Notes under the pieces: model-generated
The model's input: the letters and a program-made list of their open reading frames with translations, nothing else
Database searches by the model: none
What the model was told of the DNA's origin: nothing
In this document: piece after piece, positions 18,479 to 27,928 of the stretch
Layout: every line of letters begins with the position of its first letter
How positions within the stretch are numbered: the first letter of the stretch is position 1
Assembly (NCBI GenBank): GCA_018001015.1
Contig: JAGNIV010000002.1
Span: 248,001-312,000 of the forward strand
Direction of reading: 5' to 3'
Origin: Phenylobacterium sp.
GTDB lineage: Bacteria > Pseudomonadota > Alphaproteobacteria > Caulobacterales > Caulobacteraceae
DNA length: 64,000 nt
Made by a program: the position numbers and the translations under genes

Positions 18479-19096
18479 ATGGCCGTTCAGGCGATCGCAT
18501 TCTATTTGCTGGCGACGGTGACCCTGGTCGCCGGTGTCTGCGTGGTTTCGGCCCGCAGCCCGGTGCACTCAGTGCTGTTCCTGATCCTGGCCTTCTTCTC
18601 GGCCGCGGGGCTGTTCGTCATGCTCGGGGCCGAGTTCCTCGCCATGCTCCTGGTGGTCGTCTATGTCGGCGCCGTCGCGGTGCTGTTCCTGTTCGTCGTC
18701 ATGATGCTCGACGTCGATTTCGCCTCCCTGCGGCAGGGCTTCGCCCGCTACATGCCGCTGGGAGCGGGGGTCGCCGGCATCCTGGCCTTCGAGATGATCA
18801 TGGTCTCGACCGCCGTCGCGAACGGCGGGGCCGCCCGGCTCAACGACACGCCGCAGGCCTCGGGGGCGGACATCTCCAACGCCGAGACCATCGGGCGGGT
18901 GCTCTATACCGACTACATCTACTTCTTCCAGGCGGCGGGGCTGGTGCTGCTGGTGGCCATGATCGGCGCCATCGTGCTGACCCTGCGCCATAAGCCCGGC
19001 GTGCGCCGGCAGGTGATCGCCGACCAGGTGGCGCGCGGGCCGAAGACCGGCATGCGGGTCATTTCCATCAAACCCGGCGCGGGGATCGACGAATGA
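18479..19096 (+). CDS. nuoJ: NADH-quinone oxidoreductase subunit J
   Basis: 205 residues with about five membrane helices, equivalent to ND6. The conserved core [31 protein letters not shown] (near 50-80) contains the pi-bulge helix that couples quinone chemistry to proton movement. The basic C-terminal tail after about 165 is cytoplasmic. The stop overlaps the nuoK ATG by four bases. Confidence 0.95.
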   Translation: MAVQAIAFYLLATVTLVAGVCVVSARSPVHSVLFLILAFFSAAGLFVMLGAEFLAMLLVVVYVGAVAVLFLFVVMMLDVDFASLRQGFARYMPLGAGVAGILAFEMIMVSTAVANGGAARLNDTPQASGADISNAETIGRVLYTDYIYFFQAAGLVLLVAMIGAIVLTLRHKPGVRRQVIADQVARGPKTGMRVISIKPGAGIDE

Positions 19097-19401
19097 CCAT
19101 CGGGCTCGCCCACTACCTGGCGGTCGCCGCGATCCTGTTCACCATCGGGGTGTTCGGGATCTTCGTGAACCGCAAGAACATCATCGTCATCCTGATGTCG
19201 ATCGAGCTGATCCTGCTCGCGGTGAACATCAACCTGGTGGCTTTCTCGGTCTATCTGCACAACGTGACGGGGCAGATCTTCGCCATGTTCGTGCTGACCG
19301 TCGCCGCCGCCGAGGCCGCGGTCGGCCTGGCCATCCTGGTCACCTTCTTCCGCAACCGCGGCGACATCGCCGTGGACGACGTCTCCGTGATGAAGGGCTG
19401 A
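19093..19401 (+). CDS. nuoK: NADH-quinone oxidoreductase subunit K
   Basis: 102 residues, three membrane helices, equivalent to ND4L. It contains the membrane-embedded glutamate in [15 protein letters not shown] and the second one in [14 protein letters not shown], both part of the proton path. ATGA overlap with nuoJ; ten bases to nuoL. Confidence 0.96.
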   Translation: MTIGLAHYLAVAAILFTIGVFGIFVNRKNIIVILMSIELILLAVNINLVAFSVYLHNVTGQIFAMFVLTVAAAEAAVGLAILVTFFRNRGDIAVDDVSVMKG

Positions 19402-19411
19402 GGACCCGACC

Positions 19412-21490
19412 ATGACCCCTCAGCTTCTCGTCACCATCGCGGTCTTCGCGCCCCTGGTCGCCGCAATGATCGCCGGCCTATCGGGCCGCCGCATCGGCAA
19501 CGTCGCGTCGATGGCCTTGACCACCGGCGCCCTGTTCCTGTCCTGCGCCATCGCCTGGACCACCTTCCATGGGGTGATCTGGGGCGACTGGCCGGCCAAG
19601 TTCACCGTTCACCTGCTGCCCTTCATCAATATCGGCGACTTCCAGTCTAACTGGTCGATCCGCATCGACACCCTGTCGGCCGTCATGCTCGTGGTGGTGA
19701 CCAGCGTCTCCTCGCTCGTCCACCTCTACTCCTGGGGCTACATGGCCGAGGATCCGTCCAAGCCGCGGTTCTTCGCCTATCTGTCGCTGTTCACCTTCGC
19801 CATGCTGGCCCTGGTGACCGCCGCCGACTTCATGCAGCTGTTCTTCGGCTGGGAAGGGGTTGGCCTGGCCAGTTACCTGCTGATCGGCTTCTGGTTCCAC
19901 AAGCCCACGGCCAACGCCGCCTCCATCAAGGCCTTCGTGGTCAACCGGGTTGGCGACTTCGGTTTCGCCCTCGGCATCATGACCGTCTTCTGGATGTTCG
20001 GGACGATCCAGTTCGCCGAGATCTTCCCGCGGGTCACCGAGTTCGCCACCACTGGCTGGTTCTTCGCGGGCCACTGGTTCCATGCCGTTGATCTGGCCTG
20101 CGCCCTGCTGTTCGTCGGCGCCATGGGCAAGTCGGCCCAGTTCTTCCTGCACACCTGGCTGCCGGACGCCATGGAAGGCCCGACCCCGGTCTCGGCCCTG
20201 ATCCACGCCGCCACCATGGTGACGGCAGGGGTCTACATGGTCTGCCTGTTGTCGCCGATGTTCGAATACGCACCCGTCACCAAGCAGATCGTCACCCTGG
20301 TGGGCGCCATCACCGCCCTGTTCGCGGCGACCGTCGGCCTGGCCCAGAACGACATCAAGCGAGTCATCGCCTATTCGACCTGTTCGCAGCTCGGCTACAT
20401 GTTCTTCGCCGCCGGCGTGGGCGCCTATCAGGCGGCCATGTTCCACCTGTTCACCCACGCCTTCTTCAAGGCGCTGCTGTTCCTGGGCGCGGGCTCGGTC
20501 ATCCACGGCATGCACCACGAGCAGGACATGCGGAAGATGGGCGGTCTGTGGAAGTACCTGCCGGTGACCTACGCGATCATGACCATCGGGACGCTCGCCA
20601 TCACCGGCTTCGGCATCCCTGGCACCGACATCGGCCTGGCAGGCTTCTTCTCGAAAGACACCATCATCGAGGCGGCCTATGCCGCCGGCCAGCACAACCC
20701 GGTGGCCTTCTTCGCCTTCCTGGTCAGCCTCAGCGCCGCCGGCCTCACGGCCTTCTACTCCTGGCGCCTGGCCTTCATGACCTTCCATGGCAAGCCGAAG
20801 TGGGCTCACGACGACCATGCCCACGCCGACGCCCATGGCGCCGATGATCACGCGAGCCATGCGCAGATCGAGACCCACAGCGAGCCGCTGCCGGACGACC
20901 ATGCCCACGGCCATGGGGCCCATAAGCCGCACGAGAGCCCGCTGGTGATGCTGGCGCCGCTGGTGCTGCTGGCGGTTGGCGCCGTGTTCGCCGGCTACGC
21001 CTTCGTCGAGGCCTTCGTGGGTGAGGAGCGCAACGCCTTCTGGCGCGGCGCCATCTTCAACGCCCCCACCAACCAGGTGCTCGAGCACGCCCACCACTCG
21101 CCGACCTGGCTGCACTGGGCGCCGCTGGTGGTCTCGGCCATCGGCTTCGCGGCGGCCTGGTTCTACTACATCGCCAATGAGGGCATGGGGGCGCGGATCG
21201 CCGCCAAGAAGGGCCCGCTGTGGAGCTTCCTCTACAACAAGTGGTACTTCGACGAGATCTATGAGGCGACCTTCGTGCGCGCCACCCGGCTGTTGGGCGA
21301 CCTGTTCTGGAAGGTCGGCGACCAGAAGATCATCGACGGCCTTGGCCCCGATGGCGCCTCGGCGGTGTCCTACGACATCGGCCGCCGGGCGGGTCTGGCG
21401 CAGACCGGCTACGTCTATCACTACGCCTTCGTCATGCTGTTGGGCGTGCTGGGTCTGCTGACCTACGCCGTCTTCCAGTGGCAGGCCTGA
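19412..21490 (+). CDS. nuoL: NADH-quinone oxidoreductase subunit L
   Basis: 692 residues, the distal antiporter-like proton-pumping subunit (ND5) with about 16 membrane helices and the long lateral helix. Core motifs include [18 protein letters not shown] and [34 protein letters not shown] (conserved Lys and His). Between about 460 and 510 there is an inserted hydrophilic loop extremely rich in His and Asp ([18 protein letters not shown], then [14 protein letters not shown]), located before the lateral helix. Such His-rich loops occur in related bacteria, but their role is not established. Confidence 0.96.
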   Translation: MTPQLLVTIAVFAPLVAAMIAGLSGRRIGNVASMALTTGALFLSCAIAWTTFHGVIWGDWPAKFTVHLLPFINIGDFQSNWSIRIDTLSAVMLVVVTSVSSLVHLYSWGYMAEDPSKPRFFAYLSLFTFAMLALVTAADFMQLFFGWEGVGLASYLLIGFWFHKPTANAASIKAFVVNRVGDFGFALGIMTVFWMFGTIQFAEIFPRVTEFATTGWFFAGHWFHAVDLACALLFVGAMGKSAQFFLHTWLPDAMEGPTPVSALIHAATMVTAGVYMVCLLSPMFEYAPVTKQIVTLVGAITALFAATVGLAQNDIKRVIAYSTCSQLGYMFFAAGVGAYQAAMFHLFTHAFFKALLFLGAGSVIHGMHHEQDMRKMGGLWKYLPVTYAIMTIGTLAITGFGIPGTDIGLAGFFSKDTIIEAAYAAGQHNPVAFFAFLVSLSAAGLTAFYSWRLAFMTFHGKPKWAHDDHAHADAHGADDHASHAQIETHSEPLPDDHAHGHGAHKPHESPLVMLAPLVLLAVGAVFAGYAFVEAFVGEERNAFWRGAIFNAPTNQVLEHAHHSPTWLHWAPLVVSAIGFAAAWFYYIANEGMGARIAAKKGPLWSFLYNKWYFDEIYEATFVRATRLLGDLFWKVGDQKIIDGLGPDGASAVSYDIGRRAGLAQTGYVYHYAFVMLLGVLGLLTYAVFQWQA

Positions 21491-21504
21491 GGGGGAGTGA
21501 GATC

Positions 21505-22992
21505 ATGACTGGCCTGCTTTCCCTGACCACCTTCGCGCCCCTGTTGGGCGTGGCGGCGATCCTGGTCCTGCGTCTCTTCGCCAGGTCCGACGACGAAAAG
21601 ACCGTCAGCGCCGGCAAGTGGATCGCCCTCGTCACCACCCTGGCGACCTTGGCGCTCTCCATCCTGCTGGTGGCCGAGTTCGACCCCGCCAATCCGGGGT
21701 TCCAGTTCGCGGAGGACGCCAACTGGTTCGCGGGGCTCCACTACCGAATGGGCGTGGATGGGATTTCGATCCTGTTCGTCCTGCTCACAGCCTTCCTGAT
21801 GCCGATCTGTATCGCCGCGTCCTGGAAGTCGATCGAGACACGCGTGCTGGAATACATGATCGCCTTCCTGGTCCTGGAGACCCTGGTGATCGGCGTGTTC
21901 TGCGCCCTGGACCTGGTGCTGTTCTACGCCTTCTTCGAGTTCGGCCTGGTGCCGATGTTCCTGATCATCGGCATCTGGGGCGGCAAGCGTCGCGTCTACG
22001 CGGCCTACAAGTTCTTCCTCTACACCCTGCTGGGCTCGGTTTTGATGCTGGCGGCGATCCTGGGCATGATCGGCGTCGCCGGGACCTCCTCGATCCCCGA
22101 GCTGATGGTCTACAAGTTCGACCCCGCCCTGCAGACCTGGCTGTGGCTGGCCTTCTTCGCCTCCTTCGCGGTGAAGATGCCCATGTGGCCGGTCCACACC
22201 TGGCTTCCCGACGCCCACGTCGAGGCGCCCACGGCGGGCTCGGTGATCCTGGCCGGCATCCTGCTGAAGATGGGCGGCTACGGTCTCCTGCGCTTCAGCC
22301 TGCCGATGTTCCCCCAGGCCTCGGAGTTCTTCACCCCGCTGGTCTTCGCGATGAGCGTCATCGCAATCATCTACACCTCGCTGGTGGCCTTCCGTCAGAC
22401 CGACATCAAGAAGCTGATCGCCTATTCCTCAGTGGCCCACATGGGCTTCGTGACCATGGGCATTTTCTCCGGCAACGAGGCCGGCGTGCAGGGCGCGATC
22501 TTCCAGATGCTCAGCCACGGGGTGATCGCCAGCGCGCTCTTCCTCTGCGTCGGCGTGGTCTATGACCGCATGCACACCCGCGAGATCGCCTTCTATGGCG
22601 GACTGGTGAACCGGATGCCGTGGTACGCGGCGGTGTTCATGCTCTTCACCATGGGCAATGTCGGCCTGCCGGGCACCTCGGGCTTCGTCGGCGAGATCCT
22701 GACCATGACCGGGGCCTATGGCGTCTCCACCTGGACGGCCATCTTCGCCGCCACCGGCGTGATCCTGTCGGCGGTCTACGCGCTCAGCCTCTATCGCCGC
22801 GTGATCTTCGGGGAGCTGACCAATCCGGCCCTGGCCGAGATCGGCGACCTCGACTGGCGCGAGGTGGCGATCTTCGCGCCGCTGATCGCCTCGACCCTCT
22901 ATCTCGGTATCTATCCGGCCGCCATCTTCGATCTGACCCAGGCGTCGGTCGACAACCTCGTCGCGCTCTACAGCGCGGCCATCGGCGCCTAG
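21505..22992 (+). CDS. nuoM: NADH-quinone oxidoreductase subunit M
   Basis: 495 residues, the second antiporter-like proton-pumping subunit (ND4), with about 14 membrane helices. Conserved features are the Glu of the [19 protein letters not shown] segment, the Lys of [24 protein letters not shown], and [11 protein letters not shown] chose the ATG at 21505 ([15 protein letters not shown]), preceded by GGGGGAG; an in-frame ATG at 21478 lies inside nuoL and is less likely. Confidence 0.95.
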   Translation: MTGLLSLTTFAPLLGVAAILVLRLFARSDDEKTVSAGKWIALVTTLATLALSILLVAEFDPANPGFQFAEDANWFAGLHYRMGVDGISILFVLLTAFLMPICIAASWKSIETRVLEYMIAFLVLETLVIGVFCALDLVLFYAFFEFGLVPMFLIIGIWGGKRRVYAAYKFFLYTLLGSVLMLAAILGMIGVAGTSSIPELMVYKFDPALQTWLWLAFFASFAVKMPMWPVHTWLPDAHVEAPTAGSVILAGILLKMGGYGLLRFSLPMFPQASEFFTPLVFAMSVIAIIYTSLVAFRQTDIKKLIAYSSVAHMGFVTMGIFSGNEAGVQGAIFQMLSHGVIASALFLCVGVVYDRMHTREIAFYGGLVNRMPWYAAVFMLFTMGNVGLPGTSGFVGEILTMTGAYGVSTWTAIFAATGVILSAVYALSLYRRVIFGELTNPALAEIGDLDWREVAIFAPLIASTLYLGIYPAAIFDLTQASVDNLVALYSAAIGA

Positions 22993-23002
22993 GGGCCTAT
23001 CC

Positions 23003-24433
23003 ATGACCTTCTCCGCCGATCTCGCCCTTGCCGGTCCCGAGCTGACCCTCGCCATCGCGGCCCTGGTGCTGCTGGTTTTCGGGGCCTTCGCGCCGCGGGC
23101 CACCACGATGATGACCTTGGGCTCGATCGCCGCCTTGGCGATCGCCGCCTATTACGCGGCCTTCGGGACCCAGGGGCGTGGCTTCGCGGGCGGCCTGGTG
23201 GCCGACGACGCGTCGGCCTTCAGTCAGGTGGCCATCTTCATCGCCAGCGCCATCGCCATCCCGCTTGGCCAGAAGTGGTTCGCCCAACGAGGCGTCCGCA
23301 ACTTCGAGTTCCCGGTCCTGATCCTGCTGGCGGCGCTGGGCATGGCCATGATGGTCTCGGCCGGCGACCTCATCTCGCTCTATATCGGGGTCGAGCTGCA
23401 GTCCCTGGCTCTCTACGTTCTGGCCGCCATGCACCGCGACGACGCCAAGGCGTCGGAGGCGGGCCTGAAGTACTTCGTGCTGGGGGCGCTCTCCTCGGGG
23501 ATGCTGCTCTACGGCGCCTCGCTGATCTACGGGTTCGCCGGCTCCACCAAGTTCGATGAGATCGCCGTGGCGGTGCAGTCCGGGGCGGGCACGGGCGTCC
23601 TCTTCGGTCTGGTCTTCCTGATTTGCGGCTTGGCTTTCAAGGTTTCGGCCGCCCCGTTCCACATGTGGACCCCTGACGTCTACGAAGGCGCGCCGACCCC
23701 TGTCGTGGCCTTCTTCGCCGGCGCGCCCAAGCTGGCCGCCATGGTGCTGTTCGCGCGCGCGCTCAGCGAAGGGTTTTCCGGCGCCTCGGCCCAGTGGGGC
23801 CAGGTGCTGGTGATCATCGCCCTGCTGTCCATCGGCGTCGGGGCCTTCGCGGGTCTCGCCCAGAGCAACCTCAAGCGCCTGTGGGCCTATTCCTCGATCG
23901 CCAATGTCGGCTACGCGGTCCTGGGTCTGGCCTCGGGCACCGCCGAGGGCGTGCAGGCCATGTTCGTCTTCATGGTCCTCTACATGGTCGACGTCACCGG
24001 CTTCTTCGCCTGCCTCTCGGCCCTGTCGCGCGCCGGCAAGCCGATGGAGACCATCGAGGACATGGCCGGTCTGATGAAGGAACGGCCCGGCATCGCCCTG
24101 GCCATGACCGCGTTCTCGCTGTCGGCCCTGGGTCTGCCGCCGTTCTCGGGCTTCTGGGCCAAGTTCTACGTTTTCAAGGCGGCCATCAATTCCGGCCTCG
24201 GCGTCGCCGCCGTGATCGGCCTGGTGGGCAGCGTGGTGGCGGCCTTCTATTACCTGCGCCTGATCAAGGTGATGTGGTTCGACGGCGGCGTCGGCGGCAC
24301 GGACAGGCCGCCCGTGGGCGCCAAGACCATCGCCATCGCCGCGGCCCTGTTCTCCTTCCCGTTGGTGCTCGGCGCCCTGGTCTTCATCGACCCGCTGGCC
24401 AAGGCCGCCGCGGCCGCCTTCGGCCTGGCCTAG
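23003..24433 (+). CDS. nuoN: NADH-quinone oxidoreductase subunit N
   Basis: 476 residues, the third antiporter-like subunit (ND2), with about 14 helices. It shows the core ELQSLALYVLAAMHRDDAKASEAGLKYFVLGALSSG and FKVSAAPFHMWTPDVYEGAPTPVVAFF with the functional lysine. It is the last complex I gene; its stop touches the GTG start of birA, so the operon continues. Confidence 0.95.
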   Translation: MTFSADLALAGPELTLAIAALVLLVFGAFAPRATTMMTLGSIAALAIAAYYAAFGTQGRGFAGGLVADDASAFSQVAIFIASAIAIPLGQKWFAQRGVRNFEFPVLILLAALGMAMMVSAGDLISLYIGVELQSLALYVLAAMHRDDAKASEAGLKYFVLGALSSGMLLYGASLIYGFAGSTKFDEIAVAVQSGAGTGVLFGLVFLICGLAFKVSAAPFHMWTPDVYEGAPTPVVAFFAGAPKLAAMVLFARALSEGFSGASAQWGQVLVIIALLSIGVGAFAGLAQSNLKRLWAYSSIANVGYAVLGLASGTAEGVQAMFVFMVLYMVDVTGFFACLSALSRAGKPMETIEDMAGLMKERPGIALAMTAFSLSALGLPPFSGFWAKFYVFKAAINSGLGVAAVIGLVGSVVAAFYYLRLIKVMWFDGGVGGTDRPPVGAKTIAIAAALFSFPLVLGALVFIDPLAKAAAAAFGLA

Positions 24434-25171
24434 GTGCCGGTCCCGCCGATCGAGTCCTACGACGAGATTGATTCCACCAACGCCGAGGCGCGTCGCCGCG
24501 CCGAGGCCGGGGAGATCGGGCCGGTCTGGATCACGGCGCTCACCCAGACCGCCGGGCGTGGCCGTCGGGGCCGCGACTGGCAGACCCAGACCGGCAACCT
24601 CGCCGCCACCCTGCTCTTGGCCACCGACAAGTCGGCGGGTGAGGCGGCGCAGATGTCCTTCGTGGCCGCGCTTGCCGCCGCCGACCTGGCCGAAACCTGC
24701 CTGGGCGCGGGCGTCGCGACGGTGAAATGGCCCAATGACCTGCTGATCCATGGCCGGAAGGCGGTTGGTATCCTGGTGGAGTCCGGTCCGTTGCCGGATG
24801 GGCGCCTGTGGCTGGCGGTCGGCATCGGGATCAACCTCGCCCACGCCCCGCAGGACGTGGAGCGCCCCGCCGTCGCCTTCGCTGAATATATGTCCGGCCC
24901 GCCGCCGTCACCGCGCGCGGCGCTTGAGGTTCTGGCCCAGGCCTTCGAACGGTGGCGCGGCGCCTGGGAGCGGGAGGGCTTCGCTCCCATCGCCAAGGGC
25001 TGGACCGCCCGGGCCCATGGCCTAGGACAGCCCTGCGAGGCCCGCCTCCCGAACCAGACCCACAGGGGGGTGGCCGAGGGCCTGGATCTGGACGGCGCGC
25101 TGCGCCTGCGGCTGGACGACGGCGTGGTTCTGCGCATAACCGCCGGCGACGTTTTCTTCGGAGAGACCTAA
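24434..25171 (+). CDS. birA: Biotin--[acetyl-CoA-carboxylase] ligase
   Basis: 245 residues. BirA makes biotinyl-AMP and attaches biotin to the carrier domain of acetyl-CoA carboxylase and similar enzymes. The adenylate-binding GRGRRG is at 41-46, and the KWPND motif at 98-102 is followed by [10 protein letters not shown] with the catalytic lysine. The N-terminal winged-helix domain of E. coli BirA is absent, so this enzyme is a ligase only and not a repressor. The GTG start directly follows the nuoN stop with no gap, so it is probably expressed from the nuo operon. It ends two bases before coaX. Confidence 0.95.
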   Translation: MPVPPIESYDEIDSTNAEARRRAEAGEIGPVWITALTQTAGRGRRGRDWQTQTGNLAATLLLATDKSAGEAAQMSFVAALAAADLAETCLGAGVATVKWPNDLLIHGRKAVGILVESGPLPDGRLWLAVGIGINLAHAPQDVERPAVAFAEYMSGPPPSPRAALEVLAQAFERWRGAWEREGFAPIAKGWTARAHGLGQPCEARLPNQTHRGVAEGLDLDGALRLRLDDGVVLRITAGDVFFGET

Positions 25172-25173
25172 AG

Positions 25174-25956
25174 ATGCTGCTCGCCATCGAACAGGGCAAC
25201 ACCAACACACTCTTCGCCGTGCACGACGGGACCAGCTGGATCGCCCAATGGCGGGCGGCCACCGACTCCAGCCGCACCGCCGACGAATACGCCGTCTGGC
25301 TGTCGCAGCTGCTGAACATGGCCGGTCTGCAGTTCGGGGTGTTGGACGCCTGCATCATTTCCAGCGTGGTGCCGCAGTCGATCTTCAACCTGCGCAACCT
25401 TTCGCGCCGCTATCTGCACGTGGAGCCGCTGGTGATTGGCGAGAACGCCGACCTCGGCATCGCCATCCGCATCGACAAGCCGTCCGAGGCCGGCGCCGAC
25501 CGCCTTGTGAACGCAATCGGGGCCCATATCGTCTATCCGGGGACGCTGATCGTCATCGACTCCGGCACCGCCACCACCTTCGATGTGATCGCCGGGGACG
25601 GCGGTTTCGAGGGCGGTGTGATCGCGCCAGGCATCAATCTTTCGATGGAAGCCTTGCACAGTGCGGCGGCGAAACTGCCCCGCGTCGCCATTCAGAAGCC
25701 CCAGCGAGTCCTGGGCAAGGATACAGTCGGAGCCATGCAGTCAGGTGTTTTCTGGGGCTATGTCGCCCTCATCGAGGGTCTCATCGCCCGCCTCAAGGCC
25801 GAGTGGGGTGAACCCATGACCGTTGTCGCCACCGGCGGCGTCGCCAGCCTGTTTCATGGGGCGACGGCTTCCATCGACCATTTCGATCCGGACCTGACCA
25901 TTCGCGGCATGCTGGAAATCTCACGGCGCAATCCGCGCCCCGCGGCGGTGACCTGA
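25174..25956 (+). CDS. coaX: Type III pantothenate kinase
   Basis: 260 residues, ASKHA-fold kinase that phosphorylates pantothenate in the first step of coenzyme A synthesis and resists feedback by CoA. The phosphate-binding start reads [19 protein letters not shown]; most family members have Asp where this one has Glu6. Further motifs are [11 protein letters not shown] and [11 protein letters not shown] (catalytic and potassium sites near 129-139). I start it at ATG 25174, two bases after the birA stop. Its TGA overlaps the rnj ATG by one base. Confidence 0.94.
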   Translation: MLLAIEQGNTNTLFAVHDGTSWIAQWRAATDSSRTADEYAVWLSQLLNMAGLQFGVLDACIISSVVPQSIFNLRNLSRRYLHVEPLVIGENADLGIAIRIDKPSEAGADRLVNAIGAHIVYPGTLIVIDSGTATTFDVIAGDGGFEGGVIAPGINLSMEALHSAAAKLPRVAIQKPQRVLGKDTVGAMQSGVFWGYVALIEGLIARLKAEWGEPMTVVATGGVASLFHGATASIDHFDPDLTIRGMLEISRRNPRPAAVT

Positions 25957-27644
25957 TGGCCATGATCAAGGCGAAAGCCGACGACGAACTCGTTTTCCTG
26001 CCGCTCGGCGGCTCGAACGAGATCGGGATGAACTTCAATCTCTACGGCTACGGTCCGCCGCATGCGCGCAAGTGGATCGTGGTGGACCTCGGCATCACCT
26101 TCGGCGACCAGACCACGCCGGGCGTCGAGATCATCCTGCCAGATCCGACCTTCCTGGAGGCGCGCAAGAAGGACATCCTCGGGATCGTCCTGACCCACGC
26201 CCACGAGGACCATATCGGCGCCGTGGCGCGCCTGTGGCCGCGGCTGGGCGGGCCGCTCTACGCCACCCCCTTCACGGCCTTCCTGCTGCGCGAGAAGCTG
26301 CGGGAGAACCAGGCCGCCGCCGACGCGGTGATCACCGAGGTGCCGCTGGGCGGCAAGGTGACGCTCGGTCCCTTCGAGATCGACCTGATCACGCTCACCC
26401 ACTCGATCCCCGAGCCCAACGGTTTGGCGATCCGCACCCCGCTGGGCACCATCCTGCACACCGGCGACTGGAAGATTGATCCTGATCCCGTCTTGGGGGG
26501 CGTCACCGATGACGCGGCCATCAAGAAGCTGGGGGACGAGGGCATCCTCGCCATGGTCTGCGACTCGACCAACGTCTTCGTGGACGGCACCGCCGGCTCC
26601 GAGGCCGACGTCCGCGACGCGCTCGGCGACCTGATCAAGGGCCTGCACCACAAGGTGGCGGTGGCCTGCTTCGCCTCCAACGTGGCGCGCATGGATTCCG
26701 TGATCCGCGCCGCCGAGGCCGCCGGTCGCCGCGTCTGTCTGGTGGGCCGCTCCATGCATCGCATGTCGGCGGCCGCGAAGTCGGTGGGCATGATGGCCGA
26801 CCTGAAGCCCTTCATCGCCGACAACGAGGCCCGCGACTTCGCCGAGGACCGCATCCTCTATCTCTGCACCGGCAGTCAGGGCGAGGCCCGCGCGGCCCTG
26901 TTCCGGATCGCCGACGGCTCCCATCCCTTCGTGAAGCTGGGGCAGGGGGACGCCTGCATCTTCTCCTCCCGGGTCATTCCGGGGAACGAGGTGCCGATCC
27001 GCGCCCTGCAGAACCGCCTCGCCGACCGCGGCGTGCGCCTCTACACCGAGCGCGACCATCCCGGCATCCACGTCTCCGGCCACCCGTGCCGCGACGAGCT
27101 GGCCCAGATGTACGCCTGGGCGCGGCCCGAGATCGCCGTCCCCACCCATGGCGAGCGCCGCCACCTGCTGGAACACGCCGCCTTCGCCAAGGATCTGCAG
27201 GTCCCGCAGACCGTCTCGCCGCGCAATGGCGACATGGTCCGTTTGGCCCCCGGCCGCGCCGAGATTATCGACGAGGTCCAGGCCGGCCGCATCTATGTGG
27301 ACGGCGGCATGCTGACCCCGGAGAACGGCGACGCCCTGCGCGAACGCCGCCACGCCGCCTTCAACGGCATGCTGGCGGTCTCCGTGGCGCTCGATCCGCG
27401 TGGCAAGATCGTCTCGGGCCCGCAGGTCCGGGCGCTGGGCCTGCCCGCCGAGGAAGACTATCCGATGGAAGACATGATGGACGACCTGGCCGACGAGGCC
27501 GAGCGCGCCCTGGACCGTCTGAAGGGCGCCGAGCGGGACGACGACGAGGCCATCGAGAAGGCCATCTCGCGAGCGGTGAAGAAGGCCAGCCAGCGAGTCT
27601 GGGGCCGTCGTCCGGTCGTCGAGACCACGGTGCTGCGGATCTAA
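25956..27644 (+). CDS. rnj: Ribonuclease J
   Basis: 562 residues, a metallo-beta-lactamase/beta-CASP RNase with endonuclease and 5'-exonuclease activity in rRNA maturation and mRNA decay. The zinc-binding HAHEDHIG motif lies near 79-86, followed by the later metallo-beta-lactamase metal sites (TLTHSIPEPNG and LHTGDWKID), the beta-CASP region, and HVSGHPCRDEL. The C-terminal domain of about 100 residues is acidic and variable. It overlaps coaX by one base and ends the nuo-birA-coaX-rnj run. Alphaproteobacteria usually have both RNase J and RNase E. Confidence 0.95.
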   Translation: MAMIKAKADDELVFLPLGGSNEIGMNFNLYGYGPPHARKWIVVDLGITFGDQTTPGVEIILPDPTFLEARKKDILGIVLTHAHEDHIGAVARLWPRLGGPLYATPFTAFLLREKLRENQAAADAVITEVPLGGKVTLGPFEIDLITLTHSIPEPNGLAIRTPLGTILHTGDWKIDPDPVLGGVTDDAAIKKLGDEGILAMVCDSTNVFVDGTAGSEADVRDALGDLIKGLHHKVAVACFASNVARMDSVIRAAEAAGRRVCLVGRSMHRMSAAAKSVGMMADLKPFIADNEARDFAEDRILYLCTGSQGEARAALFRIADGSHPFVKLGQGDACIFSSRVIPGNEVPIRALQNRLADRGVRLYTERDHPGIHVSGHPCRDELAQMYAWARPEIAVPTHGERRHLLEHAAFAKDLQVPQTVSPRNGDMVRLAPGRAEIIDEVQAGRIYVDGGMLTPENGDALRERRHAAFNGMLAVSVALDPRGKIVSGPQVRALGLPAEEDYPMEDMMDDLADEAERALDRLKGAERDDDEAIEKAISRAVKKASQRVWGRRPVVETTVLRI

Positions 27645-27649
27645 TCCCA

Positions 27650-27810
27650 AAGCCTTCCCCCTCGATGGGGGAAGGTTGGATGGGGGCGCACGCTCCGTGA
27701 TGGGGCGACTGGCGCCGGTGGCTCTGCGCCATCACCGTTCGCCTTTCACCGCCCTGCATTCACCCCCATCCCCGACCCTTCCCCCATCGAGGGGGAAGGG
27801 AGGATGGGCA
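27650..27810. repeat. Nested inverted repeats (REP/BIME-like) between rnj and the CoA-transferase gene
   Basis: CCTTCCCCCTCGATGGGGGAAGG begins near 27654, followed by TTGGATGGGGG. About 80 bases later come CCCCCATCC and CCTTCCCCCATCGAGGGGGAAGG (near 27777-27802), followed by AGGATGGG. Each unit is itself an almost perfect hairpin, and the second is the reverse complement of the first, so the whole 160 bases can also fold as one large inverted repeat. I see no gene in 27645-27928. Such units are typical of dispersed extragenic palindromes. Confidence 0.75.
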
Positions 27811-27928
27811 CTTACCGACCGATCAGACTTGTTTCGGCTCCCGGCTATGTTTTGATGCTTTCTGGTTCGCAGCCCAGCGAGCCCGCGAGAGGAACGCAAA
27901 GTTCCCCGCAGCAGGGAGGGCGTCTCAA

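Noticed and set aside
19478-21421. Long minus-strand frame opposite nuoL
   Set aside because: Antisense shadow; repetitive Gly/Asp/His/Gln content, no start signal, no conserved domain.
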